The position numbers and the translations under genes were made by a program. Shown here in pieces: positions 34,000-45,998 of a stretch of DNA of 64,000 nucleotides (its first letter is position 1; the number at the start of each line of letters is the position of its first letter). The notes beneath the pieces are model-generated. The model was not told where the DNA came from and did not search any database. It was given only the letters and a program-made list of their open reading frames with translations. Source of the stretch: Amorphophallus konjac (lineage: Eukaryota > Streptophyta > Magnoliopsida > Alismatales > Araceae); NCBI GenBank assembly GCA_022559845.1, contig CM040126.1, positions 143,042,064-143,106,063 of the forward strand. Direction: 5' to 3'.

Positions 34000-35523
34000 G
34001 AATGACACGAGGTACCACAGTAACAAAAGCTAACACTACAAAGAGAACGACACGAGGTACCACAGTAACAAGGCTAACACTACAAAAACACCGACACGAA
34101 GTCAGATGAGAACAACACGAAGTGAGAAGGAAATAACACGGAGTAAAACGGTAGTAAAACACGCGATTAGAAGAAACCTGGATGAAGATAGAAAGAAGCA
34201 ACACGAAGACATAAAAACAACACGAAGACACAAATACAGAAATATCATGAAGACTCAAACACAAAAATAACACGAAGACATAAAAACAACAGATAACACG
34301 AAGACACAAACACAGAAACAACACGAAAAATGAAAACAGAAACCGACACGAAGTGTGGTCACAAAGCAAAAAGGACACGGGGTCTAGGAAAAACAACACG
34401 AAGACAGAAGACGGGAACGGCTACAACGACACGTGATAAAATAGTGAAAGCACTAAGACGACTCGAGTGACTACAGTAAATGACACGAAAACACAAGTTC
34501 AAAAATAAAAAGGATGACTCGAGATGAGCAACTAAATACTGAAGAAACGACACGAGGTTCACAGGAAAATGACTCAAAGTTCATCAGAACAAATCGAGCT
34601 GCTTCAGTAAACAGCACGAAGATAATCAACAAACATAGTTGGAACAACACGACGTACAAAAGGACAACACGAAGTGTAGTAAACACAAACAACACGAAGT
34701 ATGAAAGGAACAGTACGGACATACAAGGTACTACCTCATAGCAATTTTCTTGTTAATCATGGAAATTTCAAATGCATAACTTTACGCAAGATATCTGATT
34801 AAAATGACAATATTTAACATAGTGATGCTCATCATCAAAACACTAGGGAAGTCACAAACAAGAAAGCTGTGAACAATAAGGCATGTTGTACAGACTTCAA
34901 TCAATATGCATCAGACGACTGTGTATGGACTTGAAGACCCTTAGCCAATGTATAGACTTCAAGTGGAGACCAATGTGTAGACTTTACGTGAAATCCCAAT
35001 GTGCAGACTTGAACTATGCAAGCTACAATGTCGATGTATGGACTTTTTGAAAGTTCAGACATGAATGCTCGACCAGTGTACAGACTTGCAGAGCCGAACC
35101 CAATGTATAGACTTGAGGAATTGAAGCCAATTTACAGACTTGTCGAATGGCTCAGCAATGTATAGACTTGACGAACCACGGTCCAATGTATAGACCTGAA
35201 GCGTTAGGATGCAGCATAAGACGCTGGCTGAGACGGACGCTGTACATACTTGATGCATGTGAACAGTGAGACGGATGTATAGACTTGATGAACTACAACA
35301 TGAACATATCAGCAGAGATGCAATGCACAGAACAGAAAACAAGCACAAACCAATTTATCACAGCATGACTCAAGCATACACATGCATTCTTCACAATTCA
35401 GACATGGCACACTCATGCAATCTCCCACAGAATAGATCAGACATATTCAAGATAATGTGGTGACTCATTCATGTTGCTATCATTAAAACACCACATCATC
35501 AACAAAGCACAAGGGGCACAACA

Positions 35524-38070
35524 CTCTCCCCCTTTTTGATGATGGCAACATAATGAGTCACACTGACTCATCAAACTATTCTCCCCCTTTGACATAATCA
35601 AAAAGAAGGGAAATGGTTGGATAGTCAAATGCAGCACATAAATGCAGAGAATGAGTCATGGTTCTTTAAAATGAAGATCTCCCTTAAGACAATGAAACAG
35701 CTCACCCCCTATCAATATGCATGATTGACTACACTCCCCTTAGATGTGAATAAACCATAACTCCTCCTGAAGCACAGGAATGGACTCTGGTTATCCAATA
35801 AATCAATCTGAAATCAGCCATTACAAAGAATCTATATTCTGGTGAAAATACCACAGAATCAGAACTTATTACAGAACAAGATGGAAGATTCCAACAGTGT
35901 GGAGAGAAATACATCTCAGGAATCAATCTGAAATCCACCACCATAAGGATTCTGAAGTTCAGAGGGCTGCAAGTGAACAAGGTAATAATGGGAGTGGCAC
36001 CTCACATTTGTATGGTCAGAAAAAGATGCAGATGGAATCAGTCAACTGATAAGAGAGGAGTTGACTATACAGTTTTTGTTGATCATGCATGAATCTGATC
36101 ATGAGAGATTTGAATGCATTCATCACTTCAATAAGTCTTAAAAGATGTAGACTCTTCTATCATAAAGAGTTATGAAGTGGCAACTTAATCAATCTGATTT
36201 AATTTTGATGTATACCAACTTTGCCAAATTAAACTCAATACTCATATCTGAATCCAAGTTTTAATAAAAGTGAACCAAATAGTCAGAAAACACTCAAAAA
36301 TAATCATCTTTTATCTTACACATATGATCTCAATTGCACCTTTGAAAAATACAAAGGTTAGTACTGAAGTTAAACACTTTATCAAGAACATGAGTTGACA
36401 GATTTTTTAAGATAATTTTATTTGAAGCACATAATATTTTTCCTGAGCAATTTAAGTTGATCAACACCTTTTTACATGAGGCACAACAAGTCTTAGTTGA
36501 AGTGACCCAGTTACTCAGTGTGATAACTGGCATTGCCTCTCACTTTGAGAGCAGAGTTAGCAAAATGAGTGTCTTTTTACATGAGAAGACACCTTTATCA
36601 GAGGCCAGACTCTCCAGCTACTCAACACAAATAAGCTATTGCTTTGTCAGGTTTTGTTTCACTAGATTTTTATCAGAGATAAATGCGGCACCTCATGACA
36701 TGAGTTACTTTATTTCATTGATAAAGAACTCAGTTTCTCAGTGACCGAGTCATTGTTCTGAATTCACAATTTTTTATTTAGTCAACTTTTTCAAGTTAAT
36801 GTTTAACCACAACCCTCACTCTATGTATCTCTACCAAAGTAGCCCAGATTTCAAATTTTCAGATATCAGATGAGAGACTTTAAGGATTACATGACACAAG
36901 AGGTTAAAGTTTATTAAACCTTATCAACAGATATTTCCAATTCATTTAATTACAATGCTGAGAATACATTAATCTTATATCAGTCTGATTCAATGATAAT
37001 TCTTAAACCCATATGATAGGAGTTTCTACCAAAATCTCAGACTGAATTGCATGACATGCAGCTTAAGTTCCTCAGATCAGAACAATAAATTTAGCTGACC
37101 AACAACTCAATAATGGAGCCAAAATAGTCACACCAGCTAAGAGGTATATGAAGGAATAGTACAAGCTGGTGGAAGAGTCAATCAGCAAGAGAGAATAAGG
37201 TTTAAAGCCACTAGTAGAGTCAATCACTCAAAACAGGTTTAAAGTCAATTCAGTCAGACAAAATGAGACACTCCTTCTTCAACAGATTGAGGATTAGTAG
37301 CCAAATTTTCAGATTCAAGAAGGTATGAACTCAAAATAGTCAATTGATGATTTGAAAGAGTGTAGAGTGTGAATTTCAAATAGTGACAACAATATAATAA
37401 TGCTCCCCCTTGTCTATATGCAGTGACTCACATAAGACTCAACAAGCTCCCCCTGAATTGATGCAATTTATGTAAGATGATTATTCAAATGTCAGAGCAT
37501 TCTTTATTCAGAGAGCATCATGCTAGAGCAATCAACTTTTTCAAGATAATTCAATTTAGCACAGACAGATTATTATGATATGCATTGATCAAAAATAGTT
37601 GGACTCCCCCTGACTATATGCATGAAATGTTTTGAAATCACATCACATGATATCAAATTTAACATTCAGATATGATTCATGCAAATTAGACAGAAGAGAA
37701 TTACTATAAGCATGATTGTTCAATTCATATTTCAGAAAACTTCAGTTTAGCACCAACAGATCAACATGATATGCAATACACTGCTCTATATGACTTGACC
37801 CATGGTACTGGGCGGAGGACTTGGTCCAAGGACCACGTCACACATGGCAGTAGCATCCAGACATACTCTATCTGCCCTCCAGCACTGTTCCATTTCATAT
37901 ACCATGATGGTCATGCAAATGACATATGCAGTGCAAAGCAATCTCATTTATTTAGTGCAAACAACAGCACGAGAAGAGTATCAAAAATCGACCAAGCAAA
38001 ACAACAATTTCAGATAATGAAATTGAAACAGATTTCAGAACTGACCTGAATTGAGTCCTGGGGTTTTCTT
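35524..38070 (-). other. R6 internal region without a gene; polypurine tract at its LTR edge
   Basis: At 35524-35536 the minus strand reads AAAAAGGGGGAGAG against the LTR, the polypurine tract. Similar CTCCCCCT tracts recur near 35580, 37401, 37448 and 37601. The remainder is AT-rich, and I find no frame matching the accessory ORF of R3 or any pol domain. Confidence 0.65.
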
Positions 38071-38075
38071 TTTGA

Positions 38076-38115
38076 GTGCCTTGGTTAACCCCTTTTATTT
38101 CTCCCTCCAAGGCAC
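38076..38115 (-). promoter_or_regulatory. Post-gag hairpin of R6
   Basis: GTGCCTTGG (38076-38084) and CCAAGGCAC (38107-38115) are perfect 9-bp arms around a 22-nt loop, just after a CTTGCAG motif and the gag stop. It is the counterpart of 28272-28317 in R3, whose loop differs. Confidence 0.7.
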
Positions 38116-38153
38116 ACCTGCAAGGTATTTGATCATCTTGATCCTGCAGGGAC

Positions 38154-40340
38154 TCAAGCAGCTTTGGGTCCTGCGTTAGCCCTGACAGGTTTTCTAAACA
38201 TTTTCATAGCAACATTATCATCAAATTTCATCAGTGAACAGTCATCCATAGAATGTCCAAATTTTCCACAGTATCTACATGAAATGACTGGTGTTTGACT
38301 CTTATGATGCATATTAACAGCAGGGTGATGTTTATAAACATGTTCATAAGATTTTCTGTTATATGCATGAGCAGTTTGATGCTTGTTCTTAACCATCCAA
38401 CATTCAGAAGATTTGTGACCTTGCTTCCCACAGTTATAGCATGAAAATCTTACAAATGGTTTTGCAGGGAATTTGACACCATAGGGGTTAACAGTGTTCT
38501 TCTGAACATGTCAATAGTTCTTGACTGTATGGCCATTCTTCCCACAGTGAGAGCAAGCAAAAGAATTTCTTTTATGAAAACCATTTCTACCCCAAGTAGA
38601 TCTAAACCAGCACTCAGCAGCCTTGTGCCCAGGCTTATTGCAGTTGAAGCACACAATGTGTTGATTAGAATTGTGTTTAGATCCATATGGATCATGAAAG
38701 TGCATGGAAGACCTGGCATGTAGTTTATCATCTTCTTTCATGATAAAGCATTCATTCATGAGATGACCGTGCTTCCCACAATAATAACATGAAGCATCAG
38801 GCTTCCTAGCAGCATGGTTTCTATCAGAAAGATTTCTAGAATGTAGAGTTCCACTAGCATGCTCATCCTTTAACATCAATCCACAATCCTCCATTAAGTG
38901 ACCTCCTTTCCCACAATAATAACATGACCCCTTTTTAATGTGAGTGTGTGAGAGATCATGTGAATTGTGTGCAGTCTTCTTTATAACAACAGGAGTGTCT
39001 TTTTCCTTTTTCTGTGAATTTTCACCCTTTTTCAGTTTTTGAGTTTGTTCCACAGTTTTGGGTTCCACAGTGGACTTTTGTGCAGTGAATTGAAAAACAG
39101 AAGGAGCAGGGGTTGTGTTCTGATTAGAAGCTTTGACAAAAATAGTAGATGTTTTATTCCCATTACTCCTTTTGTTTGTCAGACTGTAACCCAGTCCCTT
39201 TCTCTGAAAGCTAACATTATTTCCAAGAAGCTTATTCAGATTGTCCTTTCCTTTGACAAATTTTGACAAAGTATTGTTCAGATCATTTATTTCAGATTGA
39301 AGGGAAGAGACCTGATGTTCATAGTTGACTATATCTTCTTCACAGACCAGAATTTGTTGATGCATCACATCATTCAAGTTTTAAAGAGTTTCAATCTCTT
39401 GTTTCAGTTTGAGCTCATTTTGATTTTCATCAACAGATTTTCCTTTTTCAAATGTCAGCAATCTCTCTGACATGGTGGAGCTCAACTGTTTCAGTTTCTC
39501 AATTTCATCCTTTAGACTTGTGTTTTCCTGCTCAAGTTTATCATCATCAAATAATACATCAGTTAGGAAACTTGGATATTCTGATTTACAGTTTTCAAAG
39601 TTTTCCTGAAACTTTAAGTTCGGAACACTAACAGCCTTGAACTCTTCATTGATCAATGTGTTTTCATTCTCAAGACTGATTAGTTTTTGGTCAGATTCCT
39701 GACATTGTTTTCTGAGTTTAGTGTTTTCAGATTTAACATGATCAAGTTCTGATTGGATTCCATCTAGTTTAGACACTTGTCTTCTGAGTATTTCATTTTC
39801 AGTTTTCAGAATTTCAGGATTTTCAAGATTTTCAGTCCTAGAAATTGGATCCCCTAGATTTGTTATCTTCTTTATCAGACTTTTATTCTTCTTCCTCAGT
39901 TTTTCATGGGAGTGTAACAGATTAGCATAGGCATCTTCCCAGTCATCTAAAGTGAAATTCTCGAAAGGGTTTACCTCCACAGCATCTTCAAATTCATCTT
40001 GTTCACTGCTATGGTCGCACTTATCAGCCATCAGGCAGCTGTCCTCATTCATCCTCTGATCTAGCTTCAACTGATCCAGAATGTCTTTTGCAGACCTGCA
40101 GTCATAAAAATAAGAATGTAGAGCCTTGTCAGTAGCTTCTTTCATTAATCTCAAAACTTTCTGATTCTCTCCATTTCTTGATCTGTCACTTTTAGTCCAT
40201 TTGGACTCTTCCTGTGGCAGTCTATGAGGACCATGTGAAATTAACTTCCACAGATCCGGATCCATTAAATTCACATAGTTATGTAGACTGCTAACCCATG
40301 AGTTAAAATTAGAGCCATTGAAAACCGGTGGAGAACCCAT
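38154..40340 (-). pseudogene. gag: R6 gag with six zinc knuckles (two in-frame stops)
   Basis: The start is taken at MGSPPVFNGSNFNSWVSSL (ATG 40340). WKLISHGPHRLP follows, then a shortened capsid region, FENFTLDDWEDAYANLL and a long coiled coil. Six CX2CX4HX4C units lie at 38883-38924, 38748-38789, 38610-38651, 38514-38555 (last Cys now Tyr), 38400-38441 and 38238-38279. The whole ~730-codon frame is one register, cut only by TAA at 39381-39383 and TGA at 38511-38513. The TGA and the Cys-to-Tyr change are adjacent G-to-A events. The product would be an RNA-binding structural protein without enzyme domains. Confidence 0.9.
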
Positions 40341-40450
40341 TGAATAAATCGGTAAGCAAATTAATGCAGCAAAGAGTAAAATCAGAAATGCACCAAGGGA
40401 CAACAGGATCCTCTGCAGATCGTTGGATCTGATCAATCAGAGAACCTTGG

Positions 40451-40460
40451 TCTGATACCA
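40451..40460 (-). other. Primer-binding site of R6
   Basis: It reads TGGTATCAGA on the minus strand, 2 bp from the LTR edge at 40463. Confidence 0.88.
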
Positions 40461-40462
40461 AT

Positions 40463-43400
40463 TGTTAGAATGTAAGGCCCGGATACAGAGGGGGGTGAAT
40501 GTATCCCTCTACAAATATAGCCTAATTAAAAACTCTAAAGCTCAGTTATGCGGAATTAAAACTGTTGCAGAAATAAACTGAGGAAACTTAGAAGGATCAA
40601 AGCAAGACAACAACTCAAGAAGCCCTCAAACGACCCTAAGCAAGCATCTAAAGCGCAGCAATTAAGTGAACATATAAGAAGATCAAACCACGAGGAACAC
40701 CAGGATTTTTAGGTGGTTCGGTCAACAGACCTACGTCCACCCCTCACTCCAAACCGGAGTGAGGCTTCCACTAGTAACACTAGCACAGCAGACTCAGTCT
40801 GCAACAACTACTGCCAAACAGCATGACCAGGGGAACAACCTCCCCTCTTCCTCCCAACCGGAGGGACACCCCAAGTGACTCCCAGCCACTTGGAAACCAG
40901 AGACACACGGTCTCTCTTCCTCCAGACCCGGAGGGAACCCCTGGACTTGCTACCCACAAGCCCAGAACCGGAGGACCAAACCTCCCTTCCTCCAAACCGG
41001 AGGGGACCCTAGAGACCCAAGTCTCTCTTCCTCTGAAACCCAGAGGGAAACACAAGTGACACCAGGTCACCTGCAAACTAGAGGTCTCGGACCTCTCTTC
41101 CTCCCAACCGGAGGGAAACAACCAATGACACCCAGTCAAGCGCAACCAGAGACGCAAGTCTCTCTTCCTCCACACCGGAGGGAACCCGATCTCACACTAG
41201 AGGATCGGAAGAACAGCAAGTGAATAGTTCAAAGGAAAAATAAAACCCAGCAACAGAAAGCTGAAAAGATAAAATCAAATGTGGCTCTCGCAGGAGCTGG
41301 CTGGCCTGGATTTGATCCACGGTCCAGCAGGAACTTCTTCTACTGCTTCTCTCTTTCTCCCAGCATGAACTCTCTTTTCTTCTTCTTCTTCTTCTTTCTT
41401 ACTTCTTCTTCTTCTCAACCTCTCTATCTCACGGTCTCTCTTACTTTTTCTTCTTCTGCTCTCTCGATCTGGCTCTCAGCTTTCTCTATCTCTTCTTTCT
41501 CTTCTGCACTTCTTCTCTTAGCTCTGGCTGCTTCTACTTCAGTCACTCTCTGCCCTCGCACACACGCTTCTTTTGAGGAAGAAGACACATATATATAGCA
41601 GCAGCTGCAGCAGCACTGACGTGTGACCTCCACATTTCCAGCCCTAAGTATTCGGACCACGTGCCAGCATCCAGCAGGCTGTCAGTCCATGTGTCATCAT
41701 CTGGTCAGGCCTTCCAGCCTCGGATCACGTGCCAGATGCCAGCCTTGTATCACGTGCCCACTCTGCATAGGCCCCACGAATAGTACAATAGAGCAAACTG
41801 GTTCGGATTTGATCCTGAAACCAGAATCCTTCTTCTTCTTCTTTTCCTTCTTCTCCTGCAAAGAGATTAAAACCATTAATACTCAGGGTTCTTTCTCTCT
41901 CTCTATATATATATACCTGAAATAAATCGATTGACACTCAAGCTAAAACTGCACGAGGTGTGTAGGAACAACAAAAGGTGCACTATACTGAGAACGACAC
42001 AAGGTACATAAGATGACTACAGCACGAGATAAAGAGAGAACGACACGAGGTACATAAGATGACTACAGCACGAGATAAAGAGAGAACGACACGAGGTACA
42101 TAAGATGACTATAGCACGAGATAAAGAGAGAATGACACGAGGTACATAAGATGACTACAGCACGAGATAAAGAGAGAACGACACGAGGTACCACAGTAAC
42201 AAAAGCTAACACTACAAAGAGAACGACACGAGGTACCACAGTAACAAGGCTAACACTACAAAAACACCGACATGAAGTCAGATGAGAACAACACGAAGTG
42301 AGAAGGAAATAACACGGAGTAAAACGGTAGTAAAACACGCGATCAGAAGAAATCTGGACGAAGATAGAAAGAAGCAACACGAAGACATAAAAACAACACG
42401 AAGACACAAATACAGAAATATCATGAAGACTCAAACACAAAAATAACACGAAGATATAAAAACAATAGATAACACGAAGACACAAACACAGAAACAACAC
42501 GAAGAACGAAAACAGAAACTGACACGAAGTGTGGTCACAAAGCAAAAAGGACACGGGGTCTAGGAAAAACAACACGAAGACAGAAGACGGGAATGGCTAC
42601 AACGACACGTGATAAAATAGTGAAAGCAGTAAGACGACTCGAGTGACTACAGTAAATGACACGAAAACACAAGTTCAAAAATAAAAAGGATGACTCGAGA
42701 TGAGCAACTAAATACTGAAGAAATGACACGGGGTTCACAGGAAAACGACTCAAAGTTCATCAAAACAAATCGAGCTGCTTCAGTAAACAACACAAAGACA
42801 ATCAACAAACATAGTTGGAACAACACGACGTACAAAAGGACAACACGAAGTGTAGTAAACACAAACAACACGAAGTATGAAAGGAACAGTACGGACATAC
42901 AAGGTACTACCTCATAGCAGTTTTCCTGTTAATCATGGAAATTTCAAATGCATAACTTTACGCAAGATATCTGATTAAAATGACAATATTTAACATAGTG
43001 ATGCTCATCATCAAAACACTAGGGAAGTCACAAACAAGAAAGCTGTGAACAACAAGGCATGTTGTACAGACTTCAATCAATATGCATCAGACGACTGTGT
43101 ATGGACTTGAAGACCCTTAGCCAATGTATAGACTTCAAGTGGAGACCAATGTGTAGACTTTACGTGAAATCCCAATGTGCAGACTTGAACTATGCAAGCT
43201 ACAATGTCGATGTATGGACTTTGTGAAAGTTCAGACATGAATGCTCGACCAGTGTACAGACTTGCAGAGCCGACCCCAATGTATAGACTTGAGGAATTGA
43301 AGCCAATTTACAGACTTGTCGAATGGCTCAGCAATGTATAGACTTGACGAACCACGGTCCAATGTATAGACCTGAAGCGTTAGGATGCAGCATAAGACGC

Positions 43401-43699
43401 TGGCTGAGGCGGACGCTGTACATACTTGATGCATGTGAACAGTGAGACGGATGTATAGACTTGATGAACTACAACATGAACATATCAGCAGAGAAGCAAT
43501 GCACAGAACAGAAAACAAGCACAAACCAATTTATCACAGCATGACTCAAGCATACACATGCATTCTTCACAATTCAGACATGGCACACTCATGCAATCTC
43601 CCACAGAATAGATCAGACATATTCAAGACAATGTGGTGACTCATTCATGTTGCTATCATTAAAACACCACATCATCAACAAAGCACAAGGGGCACAACA
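40463..43699 (-). repeat. R6 5' LTR
   Basis: It is 3237 bp and nearly identical to 32290-35523. It keeps three CACGTG boxes (41658-41663, 41726-41731, 41751-41756); the two at 41726 and 41751 have become CACATG in the 3' copy. Stem-loop arms are at 40742-40750 and 40756-40764. Confidence 0.95.
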
Positions 43700-43704
43700 C
43701 CCTT
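43700..43704. repeat. Right TSD of R6 (ccctt)
   Basis: CCCTT matches 32285-32289. TACTTATTTT of the R2 LTR follows. Confidence 0.92.
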
Positions 43705-43965
43705 TACTTATTTTCTGAAGAGTAATTATCTCTTTAATTCTGTAAATACACCTATTTTAAGGTTCTAGAACATGGGCCAAGGTCAAAAACAATATCTTGG
43801 GCCTATTGGGTTTATTATATGGGCCTAATCTTCTTGGATTAGTGAAGGGCTTAAATAATTAGATTTAATTCATTATAATTCAATTAATAGCCCATTTAAT
43901 GCTTAATAATTATTATAGGTATATTTTAAATCCAAAAAATCCTTAGAAAATTATCGGATGTTACA
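43705..43965 (-). repeat. R2 5' LTR, distal segment
   Basis: This AT-rich stretch follows the right TSD of R6 and ends GATGTTACA, i.e. TGTAAC in element sense, matching ...ATTACA at the other LTR end. Joined to 6133-9170 it gives a ~3.3-kb LTR. The end call rests on the TG...CA rule, as no second LTR copy is in view. Confidence 0.6.
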
Positions 43966-44085
43966 TCGGGGACCACCCCAATATGGCCATGACCTGACAT
44001 TGCCCCAGGCCAATAGCTCGCTAAATCTAACTCTTTTCCACTAGGATCTAATCCCACTGTCTCACCAAAAATCAAACTTGCCGTG
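43966..44085. other. 120 bp between R2 and R7, unassigned
   Basis: This short GC-balanced stretch has no recognisable feature. Its first bases (tcggg) could be the TSD of R2, but the partner is outside the window. Confidence 0.4.
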
Positions 44086-45998
44086 TATTGGACCTAGCCA
44101 CACACAAGGACAAGACGGGGGGTTGAATTGTCCTGTCAAGCGCAGTGGGAAATTTTTAGAGCTATCGCAGCAGAATAAAAATGAGGGACATATTTGAACT
44201 ATAATAAAGTGAAATTAAGCCTATGCAGATTAGTTCTCTCGAAGTCACCGTTCTTACTCGATCAAAATGGATATAATAACAATCAATCACACCACTACAA
44301 GATGCAAGAGAAATTTTGTAGGTGGTTCGACAGGACATACACGTCCTCCTACATCCACTTCTCACCGAGTCGGTGAGGATCCACTCGCTTCAAATGAAGC
44401 TCATAGAGACGGAGATGTAGTCTCCACCATGACCCGACAACCGGAACAAAACACACACAAATGTGCTGCAACAACAGCAGCACACTACACCCTTAACCGT
44501 ACGCAGACGGTTCAACACATACAGATTCAGAGTTCAGAAAAATAGAAATATGTTCTATACATGCACATAAACTGAATAGAAATCATCAAAATAAATATAG
44601 GAAGTTTGCAGAAGTGTATCCTCATTTGATGGAAGGCCTGGAGATGATCCGCGTGGAAGCTTTCAAGGTGAAGGGGGTCGAACTTCAACATGTATGAAGG
44701 CACACGAACTCGTTAATGTAGATTCAGCTTCTTTGACACAAGAAGGCTTGATGGAACGGATGTAGCCTTGGAGATCTTCACCTCAGAACGCCCATGCAAG
44801 AGAAGAAACACATTAAGCTCTCAAGAAAACCCTCCTTCTCTCCCACTTGTGGCCACTCCTTCCTTTTCGTTCTATGAAACCCTGAAATCACAGCTTGTTA
44901 TATAGAGGGAATAAAGATGTTGTAAAGACCTAAAAGCCCAAGCCAAACCCTTGCAAAACATGTCCAAGATGTGCATTGAAACCCTAAGGGTAAAAGGGTA
45001 ATGTTATAGCTCAAAAGGAGGCCACATGAGTGGGTTACGGCGGCCCACAGAATTCACGTGCGAAGGGCAAAGATTACGTCAATCGATCGATTCTAGGAAG
45101 TGGTCTACTGGCCTTGAACTGTGTTCTGTTTAATCCCCTAAATAGACGTAGCGGTCAACCGATCCACATGTTCCGGTCGAACGGTCCAAAAATTGTTTCT
45201 GTCTGGGAACAACATGTTGACCTGTCTTCCACAGGAGGTCGGCCTGTCCAGCAGTAGGTTCTTTCTAGCAGTTTTGGTCGACCGAACCACTTCATTGGTC
45301 GATCGAACTACTTGCAAAATAGAAAAATAAGGTGAAATCAATGAGTTTTCATACACAATGATGCCACCTTACCTTTGATCAAACTCTTGGTGTCTTTAAT
45401 AGCCTATTAAGCATTATCAAAGCCATTTCAACACCAAGCAACAATTTCACCAAGATTCACATGAATTAACTTAATCAACTTTCAAGCTCAGAAACTCCAT
45501 GAATGAAATGCATAAAACGCATTGGCTTGATGCTAAGCAAGTAAGGGGTCAACTCCGTCCTTTGATGGGTCGACGCTATGTGAAATGAAAAGCATGAAAT
45601 GGCTTGGTTTTTCAAGGACACGTTGATGTCATGTGAGTTGGGGTCGATGCACCCATTAACAACAAACAACAACAAGAGGGTGTCGACTCTAGGAGTCGAC
45701 TCCTATAACCAATTGACCATTCAACAACCAATTGAAGTATTTTGAGAAAATAAAGGCCTTACCAGTGATTCTTGAGAGAATCAAATGATTTACCACCTGG
45801 TCTTGATCCTTGATTGCAGGATGGCACTTCCACGTGACAAACATCAAGGATTCAAGAGTCTTGTTCCTGTAATGCAAGATGAACAATGAATGAACACCTT
45901 GGTTAGCAATTTTCTTCATTAAACATCTCAATAACACAAGCACACAAGATTTGTCATCATTGAAACTTAACTACCAAAATCAACTAGGGGATCCAACA
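44086..45998 (-). repeat. R7 3' LTR
   Basis: It runs (TA)TTGGACCTAGCC to ...GGATCCAACA, 1.9 kb. Its left terminus shows TA where the other copy has TG. Stem-loop arms are CTCACCGA (44361-44368) and TCGGTGAG (44370-44377), with a G-box at 45055-45060. GTCGACC/GTCGATC motifs (about 45150-45310) resemble those of R4. Confidence 0.88.

Larger units (their letters stand above)
32290..35523 (-). repeat. R6 3' LTR
   Basis: It runs TGTTAGAATGTAAGG to ...GGCACAACA on the plus strand (3234 bp). In order: U5 motif (about 32320), stem-loop arms CCTCACTCC (32569-32577) and GGAGTGAGG (32583-32591), a CCTCC/GGAGG inverted-repeat array (32675-33010), TTC microsatellite, TATATATA (33412-33421), a G-box (33482-33487), a CACGARG repeat field (33816-34745) and AATGTATAGACTTGA-type repeats (34900-35300). 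Confidence 0.95.
32290..43699 (-). mobile_element. R6: pol-less copia-type element with six-knuckle Gag
   Basis: It is 11.4 kb, flanked by CCCTT duplications, with 3.2-kb LTRs at 32290-35523 and 40463-43699. From the 5' end it has LTR, primer site, a long gag, post-gag hairpin, ~2.5 kb without genes, polypurine tract and LTR. No pol domain and no accessory ORF are visible. The LTR pair is very similar, so the copy is young. It is related to R3 in gag and hairpin, but its LTR body differs. Confidence 0.92.
3773..43965 (-). mobile_element. R2: Tekay/Del-like Ty3/gypsy element, the host of the nest
   Basis: Going up in coordinates (the element runs on the minus strand) we see a partial reverse transcriptase, protease, gag, a primer-binding site (6114-6125), and then a 5' LTR from 6133. 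That LTR is opened at 9170 by R3 and R6 and resumes at 43705, ending ...GATGTTACA at 43965. RNase H, integrase and the 3' LTR must lie left of the window, beyond R1, which split the reverse transcriptase. About 2.4 kb of internal sequence and 3.3 kb of LTR are left once the insertions are removed. Confidence 0.8.

Noticed and set aside
33887..34399. 170-codon Phe/Leu/Cys-rich, membrane-like frame on the minus strand (copy at 42063-42575)
   Set aside because: It lies wholly in the CACGARG repeat field of the R6 LTR. Composition and periodicity explain the open frame.
36457..36744. 95-codon plus-strand frame in R6
   Set aside because: It is on the opposite strand to the element, has no domain, and its surroundings look non-coding.
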